A stretch of 38,022 nt of DNA, from the NCBI GenBank assembly GCA_030652315.1, contig JAUSAX010000137.1:1-38022 (forward strand), written 5' to 3'. Under the pieces are notes generated by a model. It was given only the letters and a program-made list of their open reading frames with translations, was not told where the DNA came from and searched no databases. Below are positions 17,218-26,341 of this stretch, in pieces (the first letter of the stretch is position 1; each line of letters starts with the position of its first letter). This DNA comes from Afipia sp. (GTDB lineage Bacteria > Pseudomonadota > Alphaproteobacteria > Rhizobiales > Xanthobacteraceae). The position numbers were made by a program, and so were the translations under genes.

Positions 17218-17378
17218 TAGTGTCCTGAATCCGAAGTTCGCTTCATTTTGCAGCACTTTCCGTAGCGAACTTCGGATTCAAAAGGACACTAGAAATTATG
17301 ATTCTAGTGTGGCTCTGGTTCACAAGTCCGCAAAGAACACGCTGCAGAATGACGCGGACTTGCGAACCGCCACACTAG
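17218..17378. repeat. Composite palindromic repeat, copy 2 (two stem-loops)
   Basis: Same structure as 7280-7437. Stem-loop A (17218-17291) matches copy 1 except for three loop bases. Stem-loop B (17304-17378) is closed by exact CTAGTGTGG / CCACACTAG ends, with the inner word GTTCACAAGTCCGC facing GCGGACTTGCGAAC (one mismatch). The linker is one base shorter. Both copies lie between divergently read genes. Confidence 0.85.
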
Positions 17379-17634
17379 ATGAACCATCCTTATGACAGTT
17401 CGTCAAAGGCTGCGGTAGGTTCGATCGGCAGCACGACTGCGCGCGTGAGGCATATCTTGCGGGACCACATCGGACGTTGAATACGCATGTTCAGCGGACC
17501 ATCACGCGTCCGTGGGTTGCGAAGGCAAGGAAATTGTGGCCTTTCTCGCGAGTTCGTGGCACCTCTGCCCCCTACGCAATACTCTCCAAGCGAACATTTC
17601 AACGACTGTCTGGCGAGCTCTTACGAGGATTCTA
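17379..17634. other. Upstream region of the L,D-transpeptidase gene
   Basis: With the repeat, it fills a 455-base gap between divergent genes. A 70-codon frame on the minus strand (17390-17602) has no ribosome site or recognisable family and is not called. No clear promoter consensus was found. Confidence 0.4.
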
Positions 17635-18207
17635 ATGAAGCGCCTTTTGACCGTATTTCTGACCGCCGCGACCTTGCTTGGCGGCACCGGCTTCGCGATG
17701 GCGGATGCCGAGTTCAATCCGTTACTTCAGCTTTTTGGCGGCGGTGGAATGAGCGGCGGGTCTGGCCCGATTCCGCGCACCACGGTCGGCTTCCAGGGTA
17801 ATTACGCGCCGGGAACGATCATCATCGATACCAGGGAACGTCGCCTGTATCTGGTGCAGGAGGGCGGCCGTGCCCTGCGTTACGGCATCGGTGTCGGCCG
17901 TGACGGCTTCCGTTGGGGTGGAACGCATCGCGTCACCGCGAAGAAGGAATGGCCGAGCTGGACGCCGCCGGCGCAGATGTTGCGCCGCCGCCCGGACCTG
18001 CCGCGCCACATGGTCGGAGGCCCTGACAATCCGCTCGGCGCGCGCGCTCTGTATCTTGGATCGACACTCTATCGCATTCACGGCTCCAACGAGCCCGAGA
18101 CGATCGGTCAGGCCGTCTCGTCAGGTTGTTTCCGGATGGTCAATGACGACGTCATCGACCTTTACAACCGGGTACGGGTCGGCACGACGGTCGTCGTCAA
18201 GAACTAA
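17635..18207 (+). CDS. L,D-transpeptidase (ErfK/YbiS/YnhG family)
   Basis: 190 residues. A signal peptide (about 1-24, LLTVFLTAATLLGGTGFAMA) is followed by a Gly-rich spacer (34-44) and a YkuD catalytic domain, with His149 (YRIHGSNEPETIG) and Cys165 in SSGCFRM, the HxGS...SxGCxR signature. It acts in the periplasm, forming 3-3 peptidoglycan cross-links or attaching proteins to the wall; which one cannot be told. The start at ATG 17635 is supported by CGAGGA upstream and by the signal peptide; the frame is open back to 17512. A strong terminator follows, so it is probably monocistronic. Confidence 0.93.
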   Translation: MKRLLTVFLTAATLLGGTGFAMADAEFNPLLQLFGGGGMSGGSGPIPRTTVGFQGNYAPGTIIIDTRERRLYLVQEGGRALRYGIGVGRDGFRWGGTHRVTAKKEWPSWTPPAQMLRRRPDLPRHMVGGPDNPLGARALYLGSTLYRIHGSNEPETIGQAVSSGCFRMVNDDVIDLYNRVRVGTTVVVKN

Positions 18208-18228
18208 GGTTCGCCCTGCAAGCTCTCC

Positions 18229-18263
18229 CAAAGCCGGCCCTCTGTGGCCGGCTTTGTTATTTT
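18229..18263 (+). terminator. Intrinsic terminator after the L,D-transpeptidase gene
   Basis: A perfect 11-bp stem CAAAGCCGGCC / GGCCGGCTTTG with a 6-base loop is followed by TTATTTT. Confidence 0.9.
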
Positions 18264-18323
18264 GTCGCCAGCCGGTCAACGACCTCCTTGCACGACGCCG
18301 GTGTGACGGCTAGCTCAATTGCA

Positions 18324-19139
18324 ATGGACACATCCGCGACAATACGGCGACTGACATCGGGCATCGCCGCCATGGTGGGTTGCCTCGCGCTCAACACCAC
18401 ATCGTTGCCGTCGGCCCTTGCGGAAACACCCAGCATCAGCGCGCGCCAGCGCAGCGAGAAAAAGGTCTTCACCGACGGCCAGATCATCGACGGCTTCATG
18501 AAGACGGCATTCGGCGCGGAGTATCATCTCGCCGGCCGCGTCGATCGTATCCGTAAATACCAGATGCCGGTGCGCATCTTTGTCGATGGCTCAGCCCGCC
18601 CCGACCGGCACAAGCAGATCGGAAAGGTTGTCCGCGACATCGCGATGCGGATACAGCACCTCGATATTGCGATGGCAGACAGGCGCGACGATGCCAACAC
18701 CATCATCACCCTGGTCCGCGACCGTGATCTTCAAAAAACGATCACCGCGTTCTTTGGCGCGGAGAAGGCCAAGGAAATCCACGACTCGCTGGACCCGCAA
18801 TGCCTGTCCGGATTCCGCAAGAACGAGAACTACGAGATCCAGCGTTCGGACGTGATCCTTACCATCGACAACGGCAACTTCGTGTTTCTCGATTGCGCCT
18901 ACGAGGAGCTGCTGCAGTCGCTTGGGCCGATCAACGACACGGACTCGGTGCCGTGGACGATGTTCAACGATCAGGTCTCGATGGGATTCTTCGGCGTGTA
19001 CGACCAATACATCATGAACATTCTCTACGATCCGCGCATCAAGGCCGGGATGACCGTCGAGGAGGTTCGCGCCCTGCTACCCGCGATCCTGCCCGACGTG
19101 CGGACATGGATCGCCAAGGTGAATCACCTGCCGCGATAG
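18324..19139 (+). CDS. Secreted DUF2927-type protein
   Basis: About 271 residues from ATG 18324; the frame also allows a TTG at 18288. An N-terminal signal peptide (ending around SALA) is followed by a domain opening FTDGQIIDGFMKTAFGAEYH and continuing VDRIRKYQMPVRIFVDG. This fits my memory of DUF2927, whose members are predicted secreted proteins distantly like metalloprotease-related folds. A PQCLSGFRKNENYEI segment and a second conserved-looking Cys (LDCAYEE) may form a disulfide. No HExxH motif is seen and function is unknown. It sits just after the L,D-transpeptidase terminator on the same strand but should have its own promoter. Confidence 0.7.
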   Translation: MDTSATIRRLTSGIAAMVGCLALNTTSLPSALAETPSISARQRSEKKVFTDGQIIDGFMKTAFGAEYHLAGRVDRIRKYQMPVRIFVDGSARPDRHKQIGKVVRDIAMRIQHLDIAMADRRDDANTIITLVRDRDLQKTITAFFGAEKAKEIHDSLDPQCLSGFRKNENYEIQRSDVILTIDNGNFVFLDCAYEELLQSLGPINDTDSVPWTMFNDQVSMGFFGVYDQYIMNILYDPRIKAGMTVEEVRALLPAILPDVRTWIAKVNHLPR

Positions 19140-19186
19140 GCTTGCTTGGGCGCTTCTGCTGTCCGGCAGATACTGCCGTCCACTCT

Positions 19187-19268
19187 GTCATTGCGAGGAG
19201 CACTTGCGACGAAGCAATCCAGCCCTTGCTTGATCTTTTCTGGATTGCTTCGCTTCGCTCGCAATGAC
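19187..19268. repeat. Dispersed palindromic repeat (imperfect, 82 bases)
   Basis: The ends GTCATTGCGAG and CTCGCAATGAC are inverted, and the inner words GAAGCAATCCAG / CTGGATTGCTTC are also inverted, giving an interrupted long hairpin between the DUF2927 gene and the end of ivd. This CATTGCGAG...AAGCAATCCAG family is, to my knowledge, scattered through many Bradyrhizobium-type genomes. Confidence 0.75.
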
Positions 19269-19289
19269 GCCGACGGATGGTCGACGTCC

Positions 19290-20462
19290 TCACGCCGTCT
19301 TTTCAAACAGCTCCCGCCCGATCAGCATGCGGCGGATTTCGCTGGTGCCGGCGCCGATCTCATAGAGCTTCGCGTCGCGCAGCAACCGCCCGGTCGGATA
19401 GTCGTTGATGTAACCGTTGCCGCCAAGCAGCTGGATCGCATCCAGCGCACACTGGGTCGCGCGTTCCGCCGCGTACAGGATCGCGCCAGCGGCGTCCTCG
19501 CGCGTGGTCTCGCCGCGGTCGCAAGCCTTGGCAACCGCGTAGACGTAGGCGCGCGAGGCATTCATCGCCACATACATATCGGCGACTTTTCCCTGCACGA
19601 GCTGGAAGCTGCCGATCGGCTCGCCGAACTGCTTGCGCTCGTGAATGTAGGGCATCACGACATCAAGGCACGCCTGCATGATGCCGAGAGGGCCGGCCGC
19701 CAGCACCGCGCGCTCGTAATCGAGGCCGGACATCAGTACGTTGACGCCGCGCCCAACGTGACCCAACACATTCTCCTCGGGGACTTCGCAATCCTCGAAC
19801 ACCAGTTCGCAGGTATCCGAGCCGCGCATGCCGAGCTTGTCGAGCTTCTGCGCAGTGGAGAATCCCTTCATGCCCTTTTCGATCAGGAACGCGGTCATGC
19901 CGCGCGGCCCGGCAGCCGGATCGGTCTTGGCGTAGACCACCAGCGTCTCGGCAATCGGACCGTTGGTGATCCACATCTTGTTGCCGTTGATGACGTAGCG
20001 ATCGCCCTTCTTCTCAGCGCGCGTCTTCATCGACACGACGTCCGATCCCGCGCCCGGCTCCGACATCGCCAGTGCTCCGACGTGCTCGCCGGAAATCAGC
20101 TTCGGGAGATACTTTCGCTTTTGGGCTTCGCTGCCGTTGCGCCGGATCTGGTTGACGCAGAGGTTTGAATGCGCGCCGTAGGACAAGCCCACCGACGCAG
20201 AACCGCGCGAGATTTCCTCCACCGCGATGCAGTGCTCGAGATAGCCCAACCCAGCGCCACCGTACTCTTCCTCGACAGTGATGCCGTGCAGGCCGAGCGC
20301 GCCCATCTTGGGCCAGAGGTCGCGCGGGAACTGGTTGCTCTTGTCGATCTCCTCGGCGCGCGGCGCGATCTCGTTTGCCGAGAAATCCCGGACGGTTTCG
20401 CGGATCGCATCCGCGGTCTCGCCAAGATCGAAGTTGAACATATTCTGCGCGTTCGGAATCAT
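19290..20462 (-). CDS. ivd: Isovaleryl-CoA dehydrogenase
   Basis: A 390-residue FAD enzyme that oxidises isovaleryl-CoA to 3-methylcrotonyl-CoA in leucine breakdown, passing electrons to ETF. The typical acyl-CoA dehydrogenase blocks are visible: [20 protein letters not shown] (130-149), WITNGP (165-170), and [17 protein letters not shown] with Glu250 at the IVD-specific catalytic base position, away from the usual C-terminal site. The C-terminus ends [20 protein letters not shown], then [18 protein letters not shown]. The start at ATG 20462 has GGGAGAA 7 bases upstream; the frame extends to 20663 without support. Other leucine genes (methylcrotonyl-CoA carboxylase, HMG-CoA lyase) are not in the window. 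Confidence 0.93.
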   Translation of the reverse strand: MIPNAQNMFNFDLGETADAIRETVRDFSANEIAPRAEEIDKSNQFPRDLWPKMGALGLHGITVEEEYGGAGLGYLEHCIAVEEISRGSASVGLSYGAHSNLCVNQIRRNGSEAQKRKYLPKLISGEHVGALAMSEPGAGSDVVSMKTRAEKKGDRYVINGNKMWITNGPIAETLVVYAKTDPAAGPRGMTAFLIEKGMKGFSTAQKLDKLGMRGSDTCELVFEDCEVPEENVLGHVGRGVNVLMSGLDYERAVLAAGPLGIMQACLDVVMPYIHERKQFGEPIGSFQLVQGKVADMYVAMNASRAYVYAVAKACDRGETTREDAAGAILYAAERATQCALDAIQLLGGNGYINDYPTGRLLRDAKLYEIGAGTSEIRRMLIGRELFEKTA

Positions 20463-20625
20463 CAGGTTTTCTCCCCGGGCGGTTCTTGATGACGGCCGGC
20501 CCTTGTTCGGCAGGACCATGCCACGGGCCGGTTGCGGGGAGAAGAGCCGGAAGCACCGGAACACGCTGGCGCCTCCCTTGCGGCAATCCTGCCCCCGGAC
20601 GCCGGGGAGAAGGCCACAGGACGGG

Positions 20626-20659
20626 CCGGCGAAATGTCTTGTGTCTGACATTTCGCCGG
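20626..20659 (-). repeat. Perfect 13-bp hairpin after the chemoreceptor gene
   Basis: CCGGCGAAATGTC / GACATTTCGCCGG with an 8-base loop, 18 bases beyond the chemoreceptor stop. It lacks a T-run, so it may act as an RNA-stabilising hairpin or a factor-dependent terminator rather than a simple intrinsic terminator. Confidence 0.6.
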
Positions 20660-20677
20660 GCAATTTCGCGGGCGCGG

Positions 20678-22159
20678 CTATGCCAGCGCGCGCGAGGCTT
20701 CCCGCACCTTGCGAGTCGACTCATCGACAGACCGTGTCGCGTCCGCGATGTCGTTCATATTGGAGTTGATGTCAGTCACGCCTTTCGCCGCAACCTGCAT
20801 GTTGGCCGAAATGCTCTGCGTCACCGACGCCTGCTCTTCAACGGAAGCCGCGATTGCCGCCGAGATTTCATTGATACGGGAAATCGTCTGCGTGATCGCC
20901 TCGATCACGTTCACCGCGCTGGTCGTGGTTCCCTGAACCTCAGCGATTTGCGCGCTGATTTCGTCGGTCGCCTTGGCGGTCTGGGTCGCGAGGCTTTTGA
21001 CTTCCGATGCCACGACGGCGAAGCCCCTGCCCGCATCGCCGGCTCGCGCCGCCTCAATGGTGGCATTGAGCGCGAGCAGGTTGGTCTGTTCGGCGATGTT
21101 GTTGATGAGCTTGACCACGTCGCCGATCTTCTGGGCAGCAATTGCAAGGCCCGACACGATGGCGCTTGTCTCGTTGGCCTGCTGGACCGCCTGCAGCGAG
21201 ATGGTGAGCGCGTCCGCGGCCTGACGGCTGATTTCTCCGACGGAGGCTGCAAGTTCCTCCGCGCCGGACGCGACCGCCTGCATGTTGGACGATGTCTGTG
21301 TCGATGCACTCGCTGCCGATGTCACCCGCTCCGAGGTCGAGGCAACGGCCTCTGTGATCTGCCCCAGATCGATATCGATGGATTTCTGAACCTCGCCGCG
21401 GCGGATGCGGTCCTCCACCTGCGCTGTGGTGTCGGTGGCGAACTTGACCACCTTGGCGAGTTTGCCGTCCGCGCCCCGGATCGGATTGTAGGAGGCTTGA
21501 ATCCAGATCACCTTGCCGCCCTTGCCAACACGTTTGTATTCGGCAGCCTGATAGTCGCCGCGGCGCAGAGAATCCCAGAATTCGCGATAGGCGGAGCTGT
21601 CCCGGTACTGGGATTCCACGAACATGCCATGATGCTTGCCCTGGATTTCCTCCAGCCGATAACCGAGCGTGCTCAGAAAATTCTCGTTGGCGGTAATGAT
21701 CGTACCGTCGAGGTTGAACTCGATCACCGCCTGCGATTTCTGAATGGCCGCGATCTGGCCTTCGTAATCTGCGCTCTTCAGTTTCTGCTCGGTGACGTCG
21801 GTGGCGAACTTGACCACCTTGTACGGCTTGCCGCCACGGTCCAGCAGCGGGTTGTACGAGGCCTGGATCCAGACCGGCCGGCCGCCCTTGGCGATGCGCG
21901 GAAACTCACGCGCCTGGTATTCCCCCCGGCGCAGGGCGTCCCAGAATTCGCGGTACTCCGCCCGCTCGCGAAGTTCGGGGTCTACAAAAATGCGGTGGTG
22001 CTGGCCCTGAATCTCGTCCAGCCGATAACCCATGGCATTCAGAAAGTTGGAATTGGCGGTCACAATTGTGCCATCGAGGTTAAACTCGATCACCGCCTGT
22101 GATTTGCTCAACGCGTCAAGTTTTGCCGTAAGTTCCTGAGAGGACTTAAACAATTTCAT
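20678..22159 (-). CDS. Soluble methyl-accepting chemotaxis protein with two PAS domains (BdlA-like)
   Basis: 493 residues with no transmembrane segment. PAS1 (about 20-123) and PAS2 (about 141-245) are close duplicates: both start [14 protein letters not shown], and both contain YREFWD and the WIQASYNP strand. They are followed by an MCP signalling domain whose hairpin tip is [20 protein letters not shown] (351-370) and [17 protein letters not shown]. No HAMP domain and no CheR-tethering C-terminal pentapeptide are seen. The architecture matches cytoplasmic PAS-PAS-MCP sensors such as Pseudomonas BdlA and suggests redox, oxygen or ligand sensing inside the cell; the cofactor is unknown. GGGAG lies 8 bases before ATG 22159. 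It could signal through the che operon at 542-6309, the only chemotaxis locus visible here. Confidence 0.93.
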   Translation of the reverse strand: MKLFKSSQELTAKLDALSKSQAVIEFNLDGTIVTANSNFLNAMGYRLDEIQGQHHRIFVDPELRERAEYREFWDALRRGEYQAREFPRIAKGGRPVWIQASYNPLLDRGGKPYKVVKFATDVTEQKLKSADYEGQIAAIQKSQAVIEFNLDGTIITANENFLSTLGYRLEEIQGKHHGMFVESQYRDSSAYREFWDSLRRGDYQAAEYKRVGKGGKVIWIQASYNPIRGADGKLAKVVKFATDTTAQVEDRIRRGEVQKSIDIDLGQITEAVASTSERVTSAASASTQTSSNMQAVASGAEELAASVGEISRQAADALTISLQAVQQANETSAIVSGLAIAAQKIGDVVKLINNIAEQTNLLALNATIEAARAGDAGRGFAVVASEVKSLATQTAKATDEISAQIAEVQGTTTSAVNVIEAITQTISRINEISAAIAASVEEQASVTQSISANMQVAAKGVTDINSNMNDIADATRSVDESTRKVREASRALA

Positions 22160-22436
22160 TTCGCACGCTCCCTTTTATGGGTGAGACGCGAGAAGGGTAA
22201 GCCGAATCCGTTAACCAAGCTTTATCTACGTGCGAGCTCCCGTATTTTCCCCTTCAGGTTGCATATATTTTTACCACCGCGCCCAGTGGAATGGCGGAAC
22301 GCGTGGTTCCGAAGCAATCAGCCTCGCAACTAAACGACAGTGGTCGTGCTTGCCTCATGGCCTGCGAGCGGGTGTAATTCGATCAACGACAAGCTGCCGG
22401 GATCAATCCACGGAAGCGATCTAAGGGAGAGGCGCG
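22160..22436. other. Divergent control region between the chemoreceptor and CYP153 genes
   Basis: 277 non-coding bases, more AT-rich in 22205-22275. It must hold both promoters, but I cannot single out -35/-10 boxes or an operator with confidence. Confidence 0.4.
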
Positions 22437-23708
22437 ATGCACGGCACGCTGGATCTTGCGCAAAACTCCGAGCAGAAGGCGGCGCGCGACAAGGCCTATT
22501 CGACTCCGCTCGCGGATTTCAATCCCGGCGACCCCGACCTTTTTCGCAACGATACGTTCTGGCCCTATTTCGAACGGCTGCGGAAGGAGGACCCTGTCCA
22601 CTACTGCAAGGACAGCCAGTTCGGTCCGTACTGGTCGGTGATGAAGTACAACGACATCATGCATGTCGAGACCAATCATCAAATCTATTCGTCGGAATCG
22701 AGTCTCGGCGGAATCACGATCCGGGACGCGCCGCCTGAATTCCGCCGTCCGATGTTCATCGCCATGGATCAGCCAAAACACAGTGCCCAACGCAAGACCG
22801 TCGCGCCGATGTTCACGCCCACCCATCTCGACCAGCTTGCCGACACGATCCGCCAGCGCGCCGCGCAGTGCCTGGATTCGCTGCCGCGTAACGCCACCTT
22901 CGACTGGGTCGACCGGGTCTCGATCGAGCTCACCACCCAGATGCTGGCGACCTTGTTCGATTTTCCGTGGGAGGATCGCCGCAAGCTGACGCGCTGGTCC
23001 GATGTCGCCACAGCCCTGCCCGGCAACACCGAGATCATCGCGTCCGAGGACGCCCGGCAGGCCGAATTGCAGGAATGCGCGGCCTATTTCTCGAAGCTGT
23101 GGAACGAGCGGATCAACGCCGCGCCGAAAAGCGACCTCATCTCGATGATGGCTCATGCGGAAGCGACCCGCGACATGGACCCCAAGACGTTTCTGGGAAA
23201 TCTCATCCTCCTGATTGTGGGCGGCAACGACACCACCCGCAACTCGCTCTCCGGCGGCCTTTACGCACTGAACCAGAATCCCCACGAGTATCAAAAGCTG
23301 CGCGACAACCACGCATTGGTCGACAGCATGGTGCCGGAAATCGTCCGCTGGCAGACGCCGCTGGCGCATATGCGCCGCACTGCGCTGCAGGATACCGAGT
23401 TACGCGGCAAAACCATCCGCAAGGGCGACAAGGTCGTGATGTGGTATGTTTCGGGCAACCGTGACGACGAAGTGATCGAGAACCCCGACAGCTTCATCAT
23501 CGATCGCGCCCGCCCCCGCCAGCATTTGTCGTTCGGCTTCGGCATCCACCGCTGCGTTGGAATTCGCCTGGCGGAATTACAATTGAAGATCGTTTGGGAG
23601 GAGATTCTCAAGCGCTACGACAACATCGAAGTGGTCGAGCCACCGCATCGGGTGTATTCCAGTTTCGTCAAGGGCTATGAGACCCTTCCGGTGCGGCTGG
23701 TGTCATAG
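22437..23708 (+). CDS. Cytochrome P450, CYP153 family, copy 1
   Basis: 423 residues; soluble class I bacterial P450. The I-helix oxygen-activation motif is IVGGNDTTRNSLSGG, the ExxR pair lies in VPEIVRWQTPLAHMRR, and the haem loop is SFGFGIHRCVGIRLAEL with ligand Cys373. The GGNDTTRNS helix and the PLAHMRRTAL.DTEL segment are characteristic of CYP153, which terminally hydroxylates medium-chain alkanes, fatty acids or related aliphatics, taking electrons from a ferredoxin and ferredoxin reductase (not encoded here). The start has a GGGAGAGG site. It is followed 79 bases later by a close paralogue, suggesting tandem duplication, and then by CoA-thioester enzymes. Confidence 0.9.
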   Translation: MHGTLDLAQNSEQKAARDKAYSTPLADFNPGDPDLFRNDTFWPYFERLRKEDPVHYCKDSQFGPYWSVMKYNDIMHVETNHQIYSSESSLGGITIRDAPPEFRRPMFIAMDQPKHSAQRKTVAPMFTPTHLDQLADTIRQRAAQCLDSLPRNATFDWVDRVSIELTTQMLATLFDFPWEDRRKLTRWSDVATALPGNTEIIASEDARQAELQECAAYFSKLWNERINAAPKSDLISMMAHAEATRDMDPKTFLGNLILLIVGGNDTTRNSLSGGLYALNQNPHEYQKLRDNHALVDSMVPEIVRWQTPLAHMRRTALQDTELRGKTIRKGDKVVMWYVSGNRDDEVIENPDSFIIDRARPRQHLSFGFGIHRCVGIRLAELQLKIVWEEILKRYDNIEVVEPPHRVYSSFVKGYETLPVRLVS

Positions 23709-23787
23709 CAAAGCCGGCATCCGGCAATAAGAATACGGGCGTCAGACACGCCGTGAAAATTGGGTCTTGGGGACAAGGAAACGAACG

Positions 23788-25056
23788 ATGCACGGAACGA
23801 TCAACGTGGCCCGCGACGAGCGCCAGAAGGCTGCGCGCGAGAAGGCCTATTCGATGCCGCTCTCGGAATTCCACCCCGGTGCGCCCGAACTGTTCCGGAG
23901 CGATACGCTGTGGCCCTATTTCGAGCGGCTTCGCAAGGAAGAGCCCGTGCACTACTGCACGACCTGCCCGGTCGGAGATTACTGGTCGGTGACCAAGTAC
24001 AACGACATCATGCATGTCGACACCAACGCCGCGATCTTCTCGTCGGACGTCAAGCTCGGCGGCATCTCCCTGCGCGACGTCACCGACGACTACAGCTGGC
24101 CGAGTTTCATCGCAATGGACGAGCCGAAGCACGGCCCGCAGCGCAAGACCGTATCGCCGATGTTCATGCCGGGGCCCCTCGACCGGATGGCTGTTCTTAT
24201 TCGCGAACGCGCGGCCGACATTCTCGACAACCTGCCGCGCAACGAGACCTTCAACTGGGTCGATCGCGTCTCCGTCGAGCTGACGACGCAGATGCTTGCC
24301 ACGCTGTTCGACTTTCCGTGGGAGGATCGGCGCAAGCTGACGCGCTGGTCGGACCTTGCGACCGCGCTGCCCAAGAGCGGCATTTACGAGAGCGAAGAGC
24401 AGCGCCTGAAAGAACTGGGCGAGTGCGCCGACTATTTCATCGGGCTGTGGAATGAACGCGTGAACGCCGAGCCGAAGGGCGACCTGATTTCAATGATGGC
24501 GCACAGCGACGCGACCCGCCACATGAACCGCGACGAACTGCTCGGCAACCTCATCCTGCTGATCGTCGGCGGCAACGACACCACCCGCAACTCGATGACC
24601 GGCTCGGTGCTGGCGCTCAACGAAAATCCGGACCAGTACGACAAGCTGCGCGACAACCATGCGCTGATCGACAGCTTCGTCCCCGAAGTGATCCGCTGGC
24701 AGACGCCGCTGGCCCATATGCGCCGCACGGCGCTGCAGGATACCGAACTCGGCGGCAAGCTGATCAAGAAGGGCGACCGCGTCGTGATGTGGTACGTCTC
24801 AGGAAATCGCGACGGCGAAGTGATCGAGAATCCGGACAGCTTCATTATCGACCGTGCCCGTCCGCGGACGCATATGTCGTTCGGCTTCGGCATTCACCGC
24901 TGCGTCGGCATGCGGCTGGCTGATTTGCAGCTCAAGATCATCTGGGAAGAAATACTCAAGCGGTTCGACAACATCGAGGTTGTCGGTGAACCCAAGCGCG
25001 TGTACTCGAGCTTCGTGAAGGGCTACGAGGAACTGCCGGTTCGCATCAACGCGTAG
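23788..25056 (+). CDS. Cytochrome P450, CYP153 family, copy 2
   Basis: 422 residues from ATG 23788 (AAGGA about 7 bases upstream; the frame opens at 23767). Same family as the preceding gene and by eye about 70-75% identical throughout, including IVGGNDTTRNSMTGS, the ExxR block VPEVIRWQTPLAHMRR and the haem loop SFGFGIHRCVGMRLADL with Cys372. The two differ most in the substrate-facing part near residues 55-120 (TCPVGDYWSV here versus DSQFGPYWSV), which suggests related but distinct substrates. Probably one operon with the downstream acyl-CoA enzymes. Confidence 0.9.
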   Translation: MHGTINVARDERQKAAREKAYSMPLSEFHPGAPELFRSDTLWPYFERLRKEEPVHYCTTCPVGDYWSVTKYNDIMHVDTNAAIFSSDVKLGGISLRDVTDDYSWPSFIAMDEPKHGPQRKTVSPMFMPGPLDRMAVLIRERAADILDNLPRNETFNWVDRVSVELTTQMLATLFDFPWEDRRKLTRWSDLATALPKSGIYESEEQRLKELGECADYFIGLWNERVNAEPKGDLISMMAHSDATRHMNRDELLGNLILLIVGGNDTTRNSMTGSVLALNENPDQYDKLRDNHALIDSFVPEVIRWQTPLAHMRRTALQDTELGGKLIKKGDRVVMWYVSGNRDGEVIENPDSFIIDRARPRTHMSFGFGIHRCVGMRLADLQLKIIWEEILKRFDNIEVVGEPKRVYSSFVKGYEELPVRINA

Positions 25057-25163
25057 GCCCCGGACCCAGCGGCTCGCGACGGCCGCGATTTCCACTGTTG
25101 CAAAATCGGAATACGGCTGCGCGTCTGGCGCGGCTGGAACGCGTATCATCAATCTGCCAAAGC

Positions 25164-26333
25164 ATGGTCATGACACATCAAGAGCAAGACTTTTCCGACA
25201 TCCGCGAATCCGTAGCAAAACTCTGCGCCCAATTCCCCGGCGAATACTGGCGCAAGCTGGATCGCGAAATGGCCTATCCGAAAGAGTTCGTGCAGGCCCT
25301 GATCGACGCCGGCTACCTGTCGGTGCTGATCCCCGAGGAATACGGCGGCTCGGGACTGAAGCTGTCGGCGGCAGCGGCGATCCTCGAGGAAATCCAGCGC
25401 GCAGGCTGCAACGGCGGCGCCACCCACGCCCAGATGTACACCATGGGCACGCTGCTGCGGCACGGCAGCGAGGAGCAGAAGGCCAAGTGGCTGCCGCGCA
25501 TCGCTTCGGGCGAACTGCGGCTGCAGGCTTTCGGCGTCACCGAGCCGACCAGCGGCACCGATACGTCGTCGCTCAAGACTTTTGCGAAGCGTGATGGCGA
25601 CCACTACGTGGTCAACGGCCAGAAGATCTGGACCAGCCGCGCCGAATACTCCGACCTGATGATCCTGCTGGCGCGCACGACGCCGAAGGAACAGGCCGCC
25701 AAGCGCACCGACGGACTGTCGGTTTTCATCGTGGACATGCAGGAAGCGAAGAAGGCTGGCGGACTGACGATCCGGCCGATCCGCACCATGATGAACCACG
25801 CGACCACGGAAGTGTTCTTCGACAACATGAAGGTGCCTGCCGAAAACCTCATCGGCGAGGAAGGCAAGGGCTTCCGCTACATCCTGTCGGGCATGAATGC
25901 GGAACGCATCCTGATCGCGTCGGAGTGCGTCGGCGACGCCAAGTGGTTTATCAAAAAGGCCAGCGACTACGCCAAGGAACGCTCGGTGTTCGGGCGGCCG
26001 ATCGGCCAGAATCAAGGCATCCAGTTCCCGATCGCCAAATCCTACGCCAACATGCGCGCCGCCGAACTGATGGTGCGGGAAGCCACGCGCCTCTACGAAG
26101 CCGGCAAGGACTGCGGCGCGGAGGCCAACATGGCCAAGATGCTCGCCGCCGATGCGTCGTTCGAAGCCGCCAACGCCTGCATCCAGACCCATGGCGGCTT
26201 CGGCTTCGCTGAGGAATACGACATCGAGCGCAAATTCCGCGAAACGCGGCTTTATTCGGTGGCGCCGATCTCCACCAACCTGATTTTGTCGCATCTTTCC
26301 GAGCATGTGCTCGGCATGCCGCGTTCCTACTGA
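25164..26333 (+). CDS. Acyl-CoA dehydrogenase
   Basis: 389 residues from ATG 25164 (an ATG at 25170 is equally possible; neither has a clear ribosome site, and the frame runs back to 25098). FAD-dependent. Visible blocks are IPEEYGGSGLKLS, FGVTEPTSGTDTSSLKT (a TEP variant of the usual SEP block), IWTSRAEYSD, GMNAERILIASECVGDAKW with a Glu at the base position seen in several family members, and TQHGGFGF-like ITHGGFGFAEEYDIERKFRE (here QTHGGFGFAEE). It introduces an alpha,beta double bond into an acyl-CoA; chain length and branching are unknown. It sits between the P450 pair and a CoA-transferase, so its substrate is probably the CoA ester of the P450 pathway product. Confidence 0.88.
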   Translation: MVMTHQEQDFSDIRESVAKLCAQFPGEYWRKLDREMAYPKEFVQALIDAGYLSVLIPEEYGGSGLKLSAAAAILEEIQRAGCNGGATHAQMYTMGTLLRHGSEEQKAKWLPRIASGELRLQAFGVTEPTSGTDTSSLKTFAKRDGDHYVVNGQKIWTSRAEYSDLMILLARTTPKEQAAKRTDGLSVFIVDMQEAKKAGGLTIRPIRTMMNHATTEVFFDNMKVPAENLIGEEGKGFRYILSGMNAERILIASECVGDAKWFIKKASDYAKERSVFGRPIGQNQGIQFPIAKSYANMRAAELMVREATRLYEAGKDCGAEANMAKMLAADASFEAANACIQTHGGFGFAEEYDIERKFRETRLYSVAPISTNLILSHLSEHVLGMPRSY

Positions 26334-26341
26334 GAGACACC

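Noticed and set aside
17390..17602. 70-codon minus-strand gene upstream of the L,D-transpeptidase
   Set aside because: No ribosome site, no family resemblance, and Arg/Pro-rich composition typical of non-coding high-GC DNA.
20626..20659. Intrinsic terminator of the chemoreceptor gene
   Set aside because: The stem is strong but no T-run follows in the reading direction, so it is listed only as a hairpin.
20486..22102. 538-codon open frame on the plus strand
   Set aside because: Antisense to the tandem-PAS chemoreceptor. Its internal repeats only mirror the PAS duplication.
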